Shown here piece after piece: positions 54,961 to 64,000 of a stretch of DNA of 64,000 nt. The stretch comes from Betaproteobacteria bacterium (GTDB taxonomy: Bacteria > Pseudomonadota > Gammaproteobacteria > Burkholderiales > SG8-39), in contig JAJDOG010000022.1 of assembly GCA_022340285.1 (NCBI GenBank), positions 1 through 64,000 of the forward strand, given 5' to 3'. Each line of letters opens with the position of its first letter. Position 1 is the stretch's first letter. The notes below the pieces were generated by a model. That model ran no database searches. It saw only the letters and a list, made by a program, of their open reading frames with translations, and was not told where the DNA came from. The translations under genes and the position numbers were made by a program.

Positions 54961-56673
54961 TTACTCGTTCGTGACGGCCATGACTTCGTCCAGCGACGTC
55001 AGGCCCTGTTTGATCTTGAGGAGCCCGGACTGGCGTAAGTCCCGGACTCCCTCGAGTTGCGCCTGCTCGGCGATCTCGATCGCATCTCCGCCGCGCATGA
55101 TCAGGCGGCTCATTTCTTCGGTGATCGGCATCACCTGGTAGATGCCGACCCGACCTTTGTATCCCGAGCCCTTGCAATGGTCGCAGCCGCCGGGCCCGTA
55201 CGGCTTCCAGTTGCCCTCCAGCTCGTCGTCGCGAAAGCCGGCGTTGATCAGCGCTTCGTACGGAACCTCGATCGGCTGCTTGCACGCGCACAAACGGCGC
55301 GCGAGGCGCTGAGCGGTGATCACGATCACGCTGGATGCGATGTTGTATCCGGGCACGCCCATGTTGACAAGCCGGGTAAGCGTGGTCGGCGCGTCGTTCG
55401 TATGCAGCGTCGAGAGCACCATGTGCCCGGTCTGCGCGGCCTTGACGGCGATCTCCGCGGTCTCGAGATCGCGAATCTCGCCGACCATGATCACATCCGG
55501 GTCCTGGCGAAGAAACGAGCGCAGTGCGGTGGCGAATGTCAGCCCCACCTTGTCGTTGATGTTCACCTGATTGATGCCCGCCAGATTAATCTCCGCCGGG
55601 TCCTCGGCGGTCGAGATGTTTACGCCCGGCTTGTTGAGCATGTTCAGGAACGTGTAGAGCGATACCGTCTTGCCGCTTCCGGTCGGCCCGGTCACCAGGA
55701 CCATCCCGTACGGGCGGTTGATCGCCTCGACCAGCGTCTCCTTCTGATCGGCCTCGTAGCCGAGTGCTTCGATGCCGAGCATCGCGCTCGAGGGATCGAG
55801 AATCCGCAGCACGAGCTTCTCGCCGTGCAAGGTCGGGAGCGTGCTCACGCGAAAATCTATTGCGCGGGACTTCGAGAGGACTAGCTTCATGCGCCCGTCC
55901 TGGGGCACGCGCTTTTCGGAGATGTCGAGCCTGGAGATGACCTTGATCCGCGAAGCGATCTTCTCCTTGAGCATGAGCGGCGGCTGGCTGATCTCGTGGA
56001 GCTCACCATCGACGCGGAAGCGGATGCGATAGAACTTCTCGTAGGGCTCGAAATGGATGTCCGAAGCCCCGTCGCTGATGGCATCCACCATCACTTTCTG
56101 GATGAACTTGACGACCGGTGCGTCGTCGACGTCGCCCGTGGCGGCATCCGGCTGCAGATCCTGATCCTGGTCGGCGAACTCGAGCGAGAGGTCGTCATCG
56201 ATCAGCTGCTTCAGGGTGGTGTCGGCCCGGTCGAACGTGCGGGCGAGCAAGGCTTCGAGCTTGTCCGCTTCCACGAGAACCGGCTCGATCGACATCGAGG
56301 TCTGGAACTTGACCTCGTCGAGCGCCTGGGTGTTGGAGGGGTCCGAGATCGCCACCGCCAGCCGATTGCCGCGCTTGCGCAGCGGAAGGATGCGACGCGT
56401 CTGCATCAGCTTGCGGTCAACGAGGTCGACCGGAAACTGGGACGGATCTGCCGCGTCGAGGTCCAGCAGGGGCAGGCCGAACGTGTAGGCGCAGAACTCC
56501 GCGATGTCCCCGCAGGACATGCGGCGGCTGCGCACGACCTCGTCGATGAATCCCGACCCGGATTCGCGCGCGTGCTTCTGGAGCTCCACGGCCGCAGGCT
56601 CGGTCAGCCGGCCGTGCTGGACCAGGGCCCGGGCGAGGCCGCTCAGGGCACCGAAACTGGGGTTGACCGCCAT
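54961..56673 (-). CDS. pilB: Type IV pilus assembly ATPase PilB
   Basis: The 570-residue extension motor has an N-terminal MshEN/GSPII_E domain (residues about 1-160) and a C-terminal AAA ATPase. Walker A is VTGPTGSGKTVSLYTFL near residue 330. The Asp box region DPDVIMVGEIRDLETAEIA and His box GHMVLSTLHTNDAPT are present. The zinc cysteines are in CACKQPIEV and GCDHCKGSGYKGR. It powers pilus growth together with PilC encoded downstream. Major pilin genes are not in this window. Confidence 0.96.
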   Translation of the reverse strand: MAVNPSFGALSGLARALVQHGRLTEPAAVELQKHARESGSGFIDEVVRSRRMSCGDIAEFCAYTFGLPLLDLDAADPSQFPVDLVDRKLMQTRRILPLRKRGNRLAVAISDPSNTQALDEVKFQTSMSIEPVLVEADKLEALLARTFDRADTTLKQLIDDDLSLEFADQDQDLQPDAATGDVDDAPVVKFIQKVMVDAISDGASDIHFEPYEKFYRIRFRVDGELHEISQPPLMLKEKIASRIKVISRLDISEKRVPQDGRMKLVLSKSRAIDFRVSTLPTLHGEKLVLRILDPSSAMLGIEALGYEADQKETLVEAINRPYGMVLVTGPTGSGKTVSLYTFLNMLNKPGVNISTAEDPAEINLAGINQVNINDKVGLTFATALRSFLRQDPDVIMVGEIRDLETAEIAVKAAQTGHMVLSTLHTNDAPTTLTRLVNMGVPGYNIASSVIVITAQRLARRLCACKQPIEVPYEALINAGFRDDELEGNWKPYGPGGCDHCKGSGYKGRVGIYQVMPITEEMSRLIMRGGDAIEIAEQAQLEGVRDLRQSGLLKIKQGLTSLDEVMAVTNE

Positions 56674-56875
56674 CTATGTCGCTGGGGTTCTAATAATCTC
56701 AAATTAAGGGGATCGGCCGGAATCGGGCAACAATAGAACATCCCGCCGACCCCGGCAGGGACACGAAATCATGCACCGCACCCCGAGCACTGTAAAGCCT
56801 AAAGTTTCACACCTAACGTCATGACGAGCCGAGTTTTTTCGGTTCCGCGGCACAAGTGATGGAGGCCGGTACCAG

Positions 56876-58162
56876 TCATGCCGGGGTCGTCGTCAGGTTC
56901 TTGGTGGGTTTGAACAGCCGGACGGTCTTGACGACCCGGTCCTGGGTCTGGACCACCTCCATCGGCACGTCGTGGATCTTCAGGCTGACGCCGGCCTCCG
57001 GGATGTCCTGAAAGTGCTCCAAGATGAGCCCGTTCAGGGTCTTCGGGCCGTCCAGGGGAAAGGCGAGCCCGAGCTTTCGGTTGAGGTCGCGCAGCGAGCT
57101 CGATCCCTCCACCAGGGCCCAGCCCTCGGCGCTCCACTCGAAGCCGGAGGCGCGCAGCGGCGCCGTCGTGGTGAATTCGCCGATGATCTCCTCGATGATG
57201 TCCTCGAGGGTCAGGAGACCCAGCAAGTCCCCGTATTCGTCCACCACCAGCGCGAGCCGCTGTCGGTTCTCCTGGAAGTACTGCATCTGTGCGAGCGCCG
57301 GCGTGTCGGCGGGAACGAAATAGGGCTTCGTGATCACTTCCTCGAGCGCCTGCTTGTCCAGGCTTCCCTCGGACAGCGCCGTCATCGCGCGTCGCAGGTG
57401 CAGGATACCCTCGACGTTGTCGAGTTCACCGCGGTACGCCACCAGCCGTGTGTGATAGCTCGTCGTGAGCTGGCCCAGAAGCGTTTCGGCGGGCGCGTCC
57501 AGGTCGACCGCCTCGATCTGGGCGCGCGGGGTCATCACATCCTCGATCGTGATGCGCTCCAGGTCGAACAGGTTGACCAGGATCGACTGATGCTTCTTCG
57601 GGAGAAAGTGACTGTGCTCGAGGACCAGCGTGCGCAGTTCCTCCTGAGAGAGCCGGTGCGCCTCGCCTCCTGGCTGCTTGAAGCGCAGCACCCACAGAAT
57701 CGCCAGAGAGAAAAGGTTGACGAACCAGACGATCGGATAGAGGACCTTCAGCAGCGGTCCCAGCACGTATGAGAGCGGCAACGCGATGCGCTCCGGATAG
57801 GCCGCGCCAATGACCTTGGGCGTGATTTCGGCGAACACCAGCACGATGAATGTCAGAGCCGCGGTGCTCGCCATCAGCGCAAACTCCTTCTGGCCGAACA
57901 GGCGGATAGTGATCACGCTCGCGAGCGTCGCGGCACCGATGTTGACGAGGTTGTTGCCGAGCAGGATGACGCCGAGCAAACGATCGGTTCGCTCCAGGAG
58001 CTGCGAGACGCGCCGTGCTGCGCGATTGCCGAGCTTCACCATGGCGCGCAACCGGTAGCGGTTGAGCGCCATCATGCTTGTCTCGGCGATCGAGAAAAGC
58101 CCCGAAAAGATCAGAAGGACGAAGAGCGCGACGAACTGCGTCGCTAACGGGATCTCTTCCAA
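56876..58162 (-). CDS. HlyC/CorC family transporter-associated protein (DUF21-CBS-CorC)
   Basis: The 428-residue protein has a DUF21 membrane domain (residues about 1-190, four helices; AETSMMALNRYRLRAM and EITPKVIGAAYPERIALPLS). Two CBS domains follow (VMTPRAQIEAVDLD and LALVVDEYGDLLGLLTLEDIIEEIIGE). It ends in a CorC/HlyC domain. Proteins of this type are linked to magnesium/cobalt efflux. The neighbour order with ypjD and ffh matches the yfjD-ypjD-ffh arrangement of Escherichia coli. Confidence 0.92.
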   Translation of the reverse strand: MEEIPLATQFVALFVLLIFSGLFSIAETSMMALNRYRLRAMVKLGNRAARRVSQLLERTDRLLGVILLGNNLVNIGAATLASVITIRLFGQKEFALMASTAALTFIVLVFAEITPKVIGAAYPERIALPLSYVLGPLLKVLYPIVWFVNLFSLAILWVLRFKQPGGEAHRLSQEELRTLVLEHSHFLPKKHQSILVNLFDLERITIEDVMTPRAQIEAVDLDAPAETLLGQLTTSYHTRLVAYRGELDNVEGILHLRRAMTALSEGSLDKQALEEVITKPYFVPADTPALAQMQYFQENRQRLALVVDEYGDLLGLLTLEDIIEEIIGEFTTTAPLRASGFEWSAEGWALVEGSSSLRDLNRKLGLAFPLDGPKTLNGLILEHFQDIPEAGVSLKIHDVPMEVVQTQDRVVKTVRLFKPTKNLTTTPA

Positions 58163-58237
58163 GCGGGGAGGGCGCGAATCTGACCGGAGCAGTATGCCCC
58201 AATTTCTCGGATTATGCGGAGCGAGACCCGCGCGCGC

Positions 58238-59077
58238 TCAAGCTAGGCTGCGGCCGAGAATGACCTCGAGGACGAAGCGGCTGCCAACGTACGCGAGGAG
58301 CAGCACGATGAATCCGGCCATGGTCCAGCGCAGGGCGCGGCGACCGCGCCAGCCGTAGAAGTGACGGCCCGCCAGCAGTAGCCCGAAGATCGCCCACGAG
58401 AGCACCGCAAACAAGGTCTTGTGATTGAACTGGAACGCCTTGCCGAAGAGGGTCTCGGAGAAGGCGACTCCGGTCGCGAGCGTGAGCGTGAGCATCACGA
58501 AACCCGCGCCGAGAATCCGGAACAGCAGGGTTTCCAGCGTCAGAAGCGGCGGCAGGCTCGCGAGCGGGCCCGCGAGCTCATCGCCCAAGCCTCGTCCGTG
58601 CAGCCGCTTCTCGATCAGGCTCATGAGGAGCGCATGCAATGCGGCGATGGTCAGCAGGCTGTATGCGACGATCGCCAGGACGAGATGGAGCCGGAACTCG
58701 ACCGTATGGGCGTATGCCGGGCTCTCCAGACCCGGGAACAGCGCCGGCAGCGGTGCGCAAACCGCCGCAACGCCGAGCACCAGCGGTTGCATCCCTTCCA
58801 ATCGGTAGAAGAGGTTCTCGACCCAGTAGACCAGAACCGCGAGCCAGAGCGTCGCCGATAGAGCCTGACCGAACCCGAAGCGCAACACCGGCGTCGCGAA
58901 AATGGTTTCATACAGCAGGAAGGTGTGAAGCGCGAGCGGCACCAGTATTGCCCAGCGTTCCCATGCGGCCATGGGGCGCTCCGAATCCTCGCGTGACCGC
59001 CACCGCGTGCGCCAGAAATGAACGGCCAGCGCCGCGTAGAGGAGCACGGTCAGGCCGTAGAGTAGAATGGCGTGCAT
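58238..59077 (-). CDS. ypjD: Inner membrane protein YpjD, cytochrome c assembly (CcsA)-like
   Basis: This 279-residue integral membrane protein has eight predicted helices and belongs to the CcsA/CcmC-like family. LHLVLAIVAYSLLTIAALHA and the conserved FNHKTLFAVLSWAIFGLLL (His near helix start) are typical. Its function is poorly known; heme handling is suggested only by the family. It diverges from ffh across 98 bp, a conserved pairing. Confidence 0.87.
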   Translation of the reverse strand: MHAILLYGLTVLLYAALAVHFWRTRWRSREDSERPMAAWERWAILVPLALHTFLLYETIFATPVLRFGFGQALSATLWLAVLVYWVENLFYRLEGMQPLVLGVAAVCAPLPALFPGLESPAYAHTVEFRLHLVLAIVAYSLLTIAALHALLMSLIEKRLHGRGLGDELAGPLASLPPLLTLETLLFRILGAGFVMLTLTLATGVAFSETLFGKAFQFNHKTLFAVLSWAIFGLLLAGRHFYGWRGRRALRWTMAGFIVLLLAYVGSRFVLEVILGRSLA

Positions 59078-59175
59078 CGGTGCGCAGATTATCGCATCCG
59101 CGGATCGCTCCCGCTTCGTCTGCGGCCTCGTCTGCCCGGTGAGCCGTTCACAGTACCCAAACCGTCCGGTGTGCC

Positions 59176-60531
59176 ATGCTTGAAAATCTGACCCAGCGGC
59201 TCGCGCGCGTCGTGAAGACCGTGCGCGGCGAAGCGCGCCTCACCGAGGCCAACGTTCAGGACACGTTGCGCGAAGTGCGCATGGCGTTGCTCGAGGCGGA
59301 CGTGGCGCTACCAGTGGTGCGCGACTTTGTCGCCCGCGTAAAAGAGCGGGCGCTCGGCGAGGATGTCGTTGGAAGCCTGACGCCGGGCCAGGCGTTCGTA
59401 GGCGTGGTGCATCGCGAGCTGACGGCGCTGATGGGCGGCGGCCACTCGGAGCTCGATTTGGCCGTAACTCCCCCTGCCGTGATCCTGATGGCGGGCCTGC
59501 AGGGCTCGGGCAAGACGACCACGACGGCCAAGCTCGCCAAGCTCGCAAAGGAGGAGCTCCGCAAGAAGCCGCTGCTCGTATCGTGCGACGTCTACCGGCC
59601 TGCGGCAATCGATCAGCTGAAGATGCTCGCGGCACAGGTGGGCGTCGACTTTTTCCCCTCGACCCCACAGGATCGGCCCGTGGAAATCGCAACGGCGGCG
59701 CTCGACTGGGCCAGGAAGCATTATCACGATGTGCTGCTGGTCGACACGGCGGGCCGCCTGCATATCGACGAGCAGATGATGCAGGAGATCAGTGCGCTCC
59801 ACGCCGCATTGAAGCCCGCGGAAACGCTGTTTGTCGTTGATTCGATGCAGGGCCAGGACGCCGTGAACGTCGCGAAGAGCTTCAACGACGCGTTGCCGCT
59901 CACGGGCGTCGTGCTCACGAAACTGGACGGCGACGCGCGCGGCGGCGCCGCGCTTTCCGTTCGCCAGGTGACCGGCAAACCGATCAAGTTCGCCGGCGTC
60001 GGCGAGAAGCTCACAGGTCTCGAGCCGTTTCACCCCGAGCGGATGGCATCACGGATTCTCGGAATGGGCGACATCGTCTCGCTCGTCGAGGAAGCGCGCA
60101 AGGGCGTGGATGAGCAGGAGGCGCATCGGCTCGCCGAAAAGCTCAAGCGCGGCAAGGGGTTCGACCTCGAGGACTTCAAGGGCCAGATCCGGCAGATGAA
60201 GAACATGGGCGGCCTTTCCTCGCTCGTCGAAAAGCTTCCCGCTCAGCTGCAGCAGGCCGCCGCTCAGACGCCTCAATCGATGGACGACAAGGCACTGCGC
60301 AGGATCGAGGGGATCATCAACTCGATGACGCCCACCGAGCGCAAGAAGCCGGAGCTCATCAAGGCGTCGCGCAAGCGACGCATCGCGGCCGGAGCGGGTG
60401 TGCCGGTCCAGGAGGTCAACCGCCTGCTGAACCAGTTCGCGCAGATGCAGAAGATGATGAAGCAGATGCAGAAAGGCGGGCTCGCGCGAATGATGAAGGG
60501 GATGAAGGGAATGCTTCCAGGGATGCGCTAG
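59176..60531 (+). CDS. ffh: Signal recognition particle protein Ffh
   Basis: The 451-residue GTPase binds signal sequences and 4.5S RNA for membrane-protein targeting. The N domain is followed by the G domain, with LMAGLQGSGKTTTTAKLAK near residue 107, DTAGRLHIDEQMM, TKLDGDARGGAALS and FAGVGEKLTGLEPFHPERM. The C-terminal M domain is Met-rich (FAQMQKMMKQMQKG, MMKGMKGMLPGM). It is the complete canonical form. Confidence 0.98.
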   Translation: MLENLTQRLARVVKTVRGEARLTEANVQDTLREVRMALLEADVALPVVRDFVARVKERALGEDVVGSLTPGQAFVGVVHRELTALMGGGHSELDLAVTPPAVILMAGLQGSGKTTTTAKLAKLAKEELRKKPLLVSCDVYRPAAIDQLKMLAAQVGVDFFPSTPQDRPVEIATAALDWARKHYHDVLLVDTAGRLHIDEQMMQEISALHAALKPAETLFVVDSMQGQDAVNVAKSFNDALPLTGVVLTKLDGDARGGAALSVRQVTGKPIKFAGVGEKLTGLEPFHPERMASRILGMGDIVSLVEEARKGVDEQEAHRLAEKLKRGKGFDLEDFKGQIRQMKNMGGLSSLVEKLPAQLQQAAAQTPQSMDDKALRRIEGIINSMTPTERKKPELIKASRKRRIAAGAGVPVQEVNRLLNQFAQMQKMMKQMQKGGLARMMKGMKGMLPGMR

Positions 60532-60803
60532 CCCTGCGCAGACTCCGCGCGAGCGATAACACGGCATTGGCGGCGAGTCAGCGGCCTTGCCCGTCCGGCG
60601 CCTGAGGCCGCAAACGCCCTCCTACGGGTCCCGGTTTGCGGCGGGCGTCAACCCACGACTACCCGCACACAAACCACCCGCAACGGAGAGCGCGGCCAAA
60701 GGCGCCGACCAGACATCGGCCGCCGACCCGAGACGATTCGGTGCGACATCAGCGCTGCAAGAAGACGGGCAGCAGGCACAGGCCAGCGGCGCCTGGGAAA
60801 GCC
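60532..60803. other. Intergenic region after ffh with stem-loop
   Basis: No credible gene is present. A perfect 9-bp inverted repeat, GCCGCAAAC (60607-60615) and GTTTGCGGC (60634-60642), encloses an 18-base GC-rich loop that can pair further (CCC with GGG). It lacks a T run, so it may be a transcript end, an mRNA-stabilising hairpin or a small repeat. GTTTGCGGCGG also occurs near the ftsI-murE repeats at about 27693. Confidence 0.55.
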
Positions 60804-60833
60804 TTGCCAATCAGCCCATAAGTCACGTAAAAT
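60804..60833 (+). promoter_or_regulatory. Putative rpsP operon promoter
   Basis: TTGCCA (60804-60809) and TAAAAT (60828-60833) are separated by 18 bases, 34 bases before the rpsP ATG. This would drive rpsP-rimM-trmD-rplS. Confidence 0.72.
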
Positions 60834-60867
60834 CAGCCCCTTTTTCGAATCGCGAAAGCTTTCCCCC

Positions 60868-61122
60868 ATGGTCGTCATTCGTCTTGCCCGCGGCGGCGCC
60901 AAGAAGCGCCCGTTCTTCAACATGGTCGTGACCGATTCGCGGAATCCGCGCGACGGTCGCTTCATCGAGCGCGTCGGGTTCTATGACCCCAAAGCGCCCG
61001 AAGGACGCGAGTCGCTCCGCGTCAACGGCGAGCGACTGTCGTACTGGAAGGACAAGGGGGCGCGACTTTCTCCCACGGTCGCGCGGCTGGTCAAGCAGCA
61101 CGCCAAGCAGGCCGCGGCGTAA
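60868..61122 (+). CDS. rpsP: 30S ribosomal protein S16
   Basis: The 84-residue protein matches bS16: [20 protein letters not shown] at the start, [17 protein letters not shown] in the middle and [20 protein letters not shown] near the end. It is an early-assembly protein of the small subunit and heads the conserved rpsP-rimM-trmD-rplS operon, preceded by a good promoter. Confidence 0.98.
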   Translation: MVVIRLARGGAKKRPFFNMVVTDSRNPRDGRFIERVGFYDPKAPEGRESLRVNGERLSYWKDKGARLSPTVARLVKQHAKQAAA

Positions 61123-61143
61123 GGGTCCCGGACCCGGAGGTGC

Positions 61144-61665
61144 GTGGCAACGCGCCTGATCACGCTGGGCCGCGTCGCGGGCCCGTGGGGCGTGAAAGGC
61201 TGGATCAAGGTGACGCCTTACGCCGACAGTCCCGCCGATCTATGCGGGCTCACCCCGTGGTTGCTTCGGCGTGGTGGCGCATGGCAGGAGTTTGAAGTAC
61301 TCGAGGCGCGGCCCCATGGCGCGAGCGTAGTCGCCCGGCTCGCGGATTGCGATGATCGCGATGCAGCGGCAGCGCTGAAGGGCAGCGAGATCGCGGTGAC
61401 GCGTGATGCGCTGCCCGCTCCCGGAGCCGACGAGTATTACTGGGCCGATCTGGTCGGCCTCAAGGTTGTGAACCTGCAGGACGAGGTGCTCGGGGAGGTG
61501 ACCGGGCTGATGGGAACAGGTGCGAACGACGTGCTGCGCGTGGCAGATAGGCGAAAGGACGCGCAAATCGGGCGCGAGCGGCTGGTGCCGTGCGTGGCGC
61601 ATGTCGTTCGCAGTGTGGATCTGGCGCGTGGCGAGATTCGGGTGGACTGGGAGCTTGACTGGTGA
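61144..61665 (+). CDS. rimM: Ribosome maturation factor RimM
   Basis: The 173-residue protein has an N-terminal RimM barrel ([18 protein letters not shown]) and a PRC-barrel ([25 protein letters not shown]). It binds S19 and assists maturation of the 30S head. The GTG start has CGGAGG just upstream. The stop overlaps the trmD GTG (GTGA). Confidence 0.95.
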   Translation: MATRLITLGRVAGPWGVKGWIKVTPYADSPADLCGLTPWLLRRGGAWQEFEVLEARPHGASVVARLADCDDRDAAAALKGSEIAVTRDALPAPGADEYYWADLVGLKVVNLQDEVLGEVTGLMGTGANDVLRVADRRKDAQIGRERLVPCVAHVVRSVDLARGEIRVDWELDW

Positions 61666-62447
61666 CCGAGCGGACAATGCCGATCCGTTTCGACTGTGTC
61701 ACGCTCTTCCCGGAGATGTTCGCGGCGATAGCGAGCCATGGAATCACAGGGCGAGCCAGAGACGCGGGTCAATGGCGGCTCGAATTGTGGAACCCGCGCG
61801 ACTTCACCACGGACAATCACCGGACGGTGGACGACCGCCCGTACGGTGGCGGGCCCGGCATGGTGATGATGGTGGAGCCGCTCGAGAAGGCGATTCGGGC
61901 CGCTCAGGCGCAAGCGCCGGAGGGACCCGCACGGGTGGTCTACCTCTCGCCGCAAGGGGCGGTGCTCGACCATTCGAAGGTGCTCGAACTGGCCGGGCTG
62001 TCGCGACTCGTGCTGCTGTGCGGTCGGTACGAGGCCGTCGACGAGCGGCTCGTCGAGCGCTGCGTCGACGAGGAACTGTCGATTGGCGATTACGTCCTGT
62101 CGGGGGGCGAGCTGGCAGCGATGGCGCTGATCGATGCCGTCGTGCGACAGCTGCCCGGGGTGCTGAACGACGACGAATCTGCGGCGCAAGAGTCGTTCGT
62201 GAACGGGCTGCTCGACTGTCCGCACTACACGCGGCCGGAGTCGTACGCGGGCATGCGGGTGCCTGACGTGCTGCTTTCGGGCCACCACGCGGACATCGCG
62301 CGCTGGCGGCTCAAGCAGGCGCTAGGACGGACTTGGCTGAGAAGGCCGGATATGCTGGAGCGGCGCGAATTCAGCGCCGAGGAAAAGACGCTCCTCGCGG
62401 AGTTTCGCGCGGAGCACGAAGGAATGCGTAAAGGAGCAGGACGATGA
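61662..62447 (+). CDS. trmD: tRNA (guanine(37)-N(1))-methyltransferase TrmD
   Basis: The 261-residue SPOUT enzyme methylates G37 of tRNAs, preventing frameshifting. [19 protein letters not shown] near the N-terminus, [27 protein letters not shown] and [15 protein letters not shown] (the knotted SAM site) are diagnostic. GTG at 61662 overlaps rimM and has GGGAG eight bases upstream; an ATG at 61677 is an alternative. It overlaps rplS by four bases. Confidence 0.97.
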   Translation: MTERTMPIRFDCVTLFPEMFAAIASHGITGRARDAGQWRLELWNPRDFTTDNHRTVDDRPYGGGPGMVMMVEPLEKAIRAAQAQAPEGPARVVYLSPQGAVLDHSKVLELAGLSRLVLLCGRYEAVDERLVERCVDEELSIGDYVLSGGELAAMALIDAVVRQLPGVLNDDESAAQESFVNGLLDCPHYTRPESYAGMRVPDVLLSGHHADIARWRLKQALGRTWLRRPDMLERREFSAEEKTLLAEFRAEHEGMRKGAGR

Positions 62448-62827
62448 ATCTGATTCAGAAGCTCGAGCAGGAAGAGATGGCCCGCCTCGGGACCGCCGTG
62501 CCCGAGTTCGCCCCGGGCGATACCGTGATCGTTCACGTGAACGTGAAGGAGGGCGAGCGCAAGCGCTTGCAGGCCTACGAGGGTGTCGTGATCGGCAAGC
62601 GCAATCGCGGGCTGAACTCGTCGTTCACGGTTCGCAAGATCTCCTCGGGCGAGGGGGTTGAGCGCACGTTTCAGACTTTCTCGCCCCTGATCGCGTCGGT
62701 CGAAGTGAAGCGCAAGGGCGACGTGCGCCGCGCGAAGCTCTACTACCTGCGCGGTCGTTCGGGCAAGCGTGCGCGCATCCGCGAGAAGCTGGCGGCCAGA
62801 AAAACGCAGGAAGGATCGACGGAGTAA
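62444..62827 (+). CDS. rplS: 50S ribosomal protein L19
   Basis: The 127-residue protein matches bL19, which sits at the subunit interface. [40 protein letters not shown] and [18 protein letters not shown] are typical. Its ATG overlaps the trmD stop and is preceded by AAAGGAG. It is the last gene of the operon and is followed by an intrinsic terminator. Confidence 0.98.
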   Translation: MNLIQKLEQEEMARLGTAVPEFAPGDTVIVHVNVKEGERKRLQAYEGVVIGKRNRGLNSSFTVRKISSGEGVERTFQTFSPLIASVEVKRKGDVRRAKLYYLRGRSGKRARIREKLAARKTQEGSTE

Positions 62828-62945
62828 GTTTCTGCATGAGACCCGGTTTGAGGTAGCGCCGGAGCGTTGCTCGCCGCCTCGTGGAAGGTTGCGAACAGGA
62901 GGAAACCCGCTGGTTTCCTCGCGTTACCCTCCTTCCTGCAGAGGC

Positions 62946-62968
62946 AAGGCCCGCTAAAGCGGGCCTTT
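62946..62968. terminator. Terminator between rplS and argE (convergent)
   Basis: A perfect 9-bp stem AAGGCCCGC, loop TAAA, GCGGGCCTT, then TCGCATTT, lies 119 bases after the rplS stop and 21 bases before the end of the convergent argE gene. It can work in the rightward direction and, less well, leftward. Confidence 0.82.
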
Positions 62969-62988
62969 CGCATTTCGGCCGACCTGTA

Positions 62989-64000
62989 TTAGCGGGAGAG
63001 CTCGCCGACTAGTCGTTCCATGAACGACTCGCAGAGGGCGATCTGTTCGAGGGCGACGAATTCGTTCGGTCGGTGCGCCTGCTCGATGGAGCCGGGCCCG
63101 CAGATGATCGACGGTATGCCCGCTTGCTGGAACAGCCCGGCTTCCGTGGCGTAGGCGACGTGCCCGATCGCGGCGTTACGGGAGAGCGCACGGACGAGCT
63201 CCGCGAGCTTGTGATGCTCCTCGATTTCGAGGCCGGGAACGTCCACGCGAGGCCGGATGTCGATGGCGGTATCCGCGTCGACCCGCTTCATCTCCGGCTC
63301 GAGTACCGAACGGGCGTATGACTCGATCTCGTCGATTAATGCCCGCGGATCGGACCCCGGCAGGTAGCGAAACTCAAACTGGAACTCGCACTCGCGCGGC
63401 ACGATGTTGTGGGCCGTGCCGCCTCGAATCGTCCCGGTCTGCAGCGTGGTGAAAGGGACGTCGAATCCGTCATCGCGAGTGTTGCCCGCTCGGATGCGAT
63501 CGGCCATCTCGCGGATGTAAACGATGAGCTTTGCCGCGTACTCGATGGCGTTCACGCCCTGCGGCGTCAGCGCCGAGTGCGCCTCGCGCCCCCGTACGCG
63601 GCAACCGTACACGTGCATGCCCTTTTGAGCGACGACCACCCGCATTGAAGTCGGCTCGCCCACGATGCATCCCGCGGGGGCAATGCCGTTGGCAGCCAGG
63701 TCGGCGAGCAATCCCCGCACGCCGATGCAGCCCACCTCTTCGTCATAGGACAGCGCGAAGTGAACGGGGGCTCGCAGGTCTGCAGCCAGGAAGCGCGGCG
63801 TCATGGCCAGCGCGACCGCCAGATAGCTCTTCATGTCCGCGGCGCCCCGCCCGTACACGCGGTCGTCTTTGAGCGTCGCTTTGAACGGGTCGGTCTCCCA
63901 AGGTTGTCCATCCACCGGCACGACATCGGTATGACCGGAGAGCACGATGCCGGGCCGGCTTCCCGTCCCGGCCGTAGCAAAAAGATTCGCCTTCTTGCCA
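62989..64000 (-). CDS. argE: Acetylornithine deacetylase ArgE (5' end outside window)
   Basis: This M20-family dizinc peptidase is open to the right edge, so its N-terminus is missing. About 337 codons are present. Metal and catalytic residues are visible in LSGHTDVVPVDGQPW, RGAADMKSYLAVAL and FALSYDEEVGCIGVRGL, with the C-terminal His in IICGPGSIEQAHRPNEF. It removes the acetyl group from N-acetylornithine. In an organism with ArgJ this is partly redundant, so a related acyl-amino-acid deacylase is possible. Confidence 0.9.
   Translation of the reverse strand, partial: GKKANLFATAGTGSRPGIVLSGHTDVVPVDGQPWETDPFKATLKDDRVYGRGAADMKSYLAVALAMTPRFLAADLRAPVHFALSYDEEVGCIGVRGLLADLAANGIAPAGCIVGEPTSMRVVVAQKGMHVYGCRVRGREAHSALTPQGVNAIEYAAKLIVYIREMADRIRAGNTRDDGFDVPFTTLQTGTIRGGTAHNIVPRECEFQFEFRYLPGSDPRALIDEIESYARSVLEPEMKRVDADTAIDIRPRVDVPGLEIEEHHKLAELVRALSRNAAIGHVAYATEAGLFQQAGIPSIICGPGSIEQAHRPNEFVALEQIALCESFMERLVGELSR

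Noticed and set aside
60587-60931. Forward frame of 114 codons between ffh and rpsP
   Set aside because: It runs through the rpsP promoter and into rpsP in another frame and shows no domain or ribosome site.
1-64000. tRNA, rRNA, CRISPR arrays, insertion sequences and phage genes
   Set aside because: I looked for cloverleaf-like palindromes, repeat-spacer patterns and transposase or integrase motifs and found none that I could support by eye; a tRNAscan/Infernal run would be decisive.

Overview
This is a high-GC bacterial chromosome segment, most likely from a betaproteobacterium (Burkholderiales-like). The evidence is gene order plus protein style. A complete division and cell-wall (dcw) cluster runs mraZ-rsmH-ftsL-ftsI-murE-murF-mraY-murD-ftsW-murG-murC-murB-ddl-ftsQ-ftsA-ftsZ-lpxC. 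It is followed by dciA, an M23 peptidase, secA, argJ, a DUF815 ATPase, a Nudix/ThiE fusion, yacG-zapD-coaE-pilD-pilC-pilB, and then the ypjD/ffh and rpsP-rimM-trmD-rplS blocks. No rRNA, tRNA, CRISPR array or insertion sequence was seen.

Positions 1-23.7 kb are accessory and catabolic. The left edge holds the N-terminal 881 codons of a large surface protein (LEPR-XLL motif, DUF4347, tandem Ig/cadherin-like repeats). Next is a leftward operon with an HpcH/HpaI aldolase, a 2-hydroxyacid dehydrogenase, a TAXI-type solute-binding protein and a fused TRAP permease, which looks like uptake and breakdown of a hydroxy or sugar acid. A glycerolipid-type acyltransferase, a stand-alone DGQHR-domain protein (DndB-like) and a sugar-acid dehydratase follow. 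A rightward catabolic cluster then encodes an Ldh2-type dehydrogenase, a C-C-hydrolase-like alpha/beta protein, a beta-hydroxyacid dehydrogenase, a carboxymuconolactone-decarboxylase-like protein, an ABC ATPase without partners, a fumarylacetoacetase-family enzyme and an OsmC protein, ending against a GntR/FCD regulator. A secreted metallo-beta-lactamase-fold protein, a PcaF-like thiolase, a DUF3047 protein and an OlsB-like acyltransferase complete this part.

Positions 24-43.4 kb are the dcw cluster. It is headed by a sigma-70 promoter and an array of 10-bp-spaced MraZ-type boxes. Most genes overlap or nearly touch, consistent with translational coupling. Two features interrupt it: a pair of tandem hairpin repeats between ftsI and murE, and a partial duplication with an inverted repeat at the murG/murC junction. 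The duplication creates a 37-residue leader reading frame and puts the murC start in a predicted hairpin loop.

Positions 43.4-64 kb are conserved housekeeping genes: replication helicase loading (dciA), envelope hydrolysis, Sec secretion, arginine biosynthesis (argJ, and argE at the right edge), CoA synthesis, type IV pilus assembly, SRP and ribosome/tRNA maturation. Several intergenic signals are readable, including a textbook intrinsic terminator between pilC and pilD, a promoter for rpsP and a terminator after rplS.
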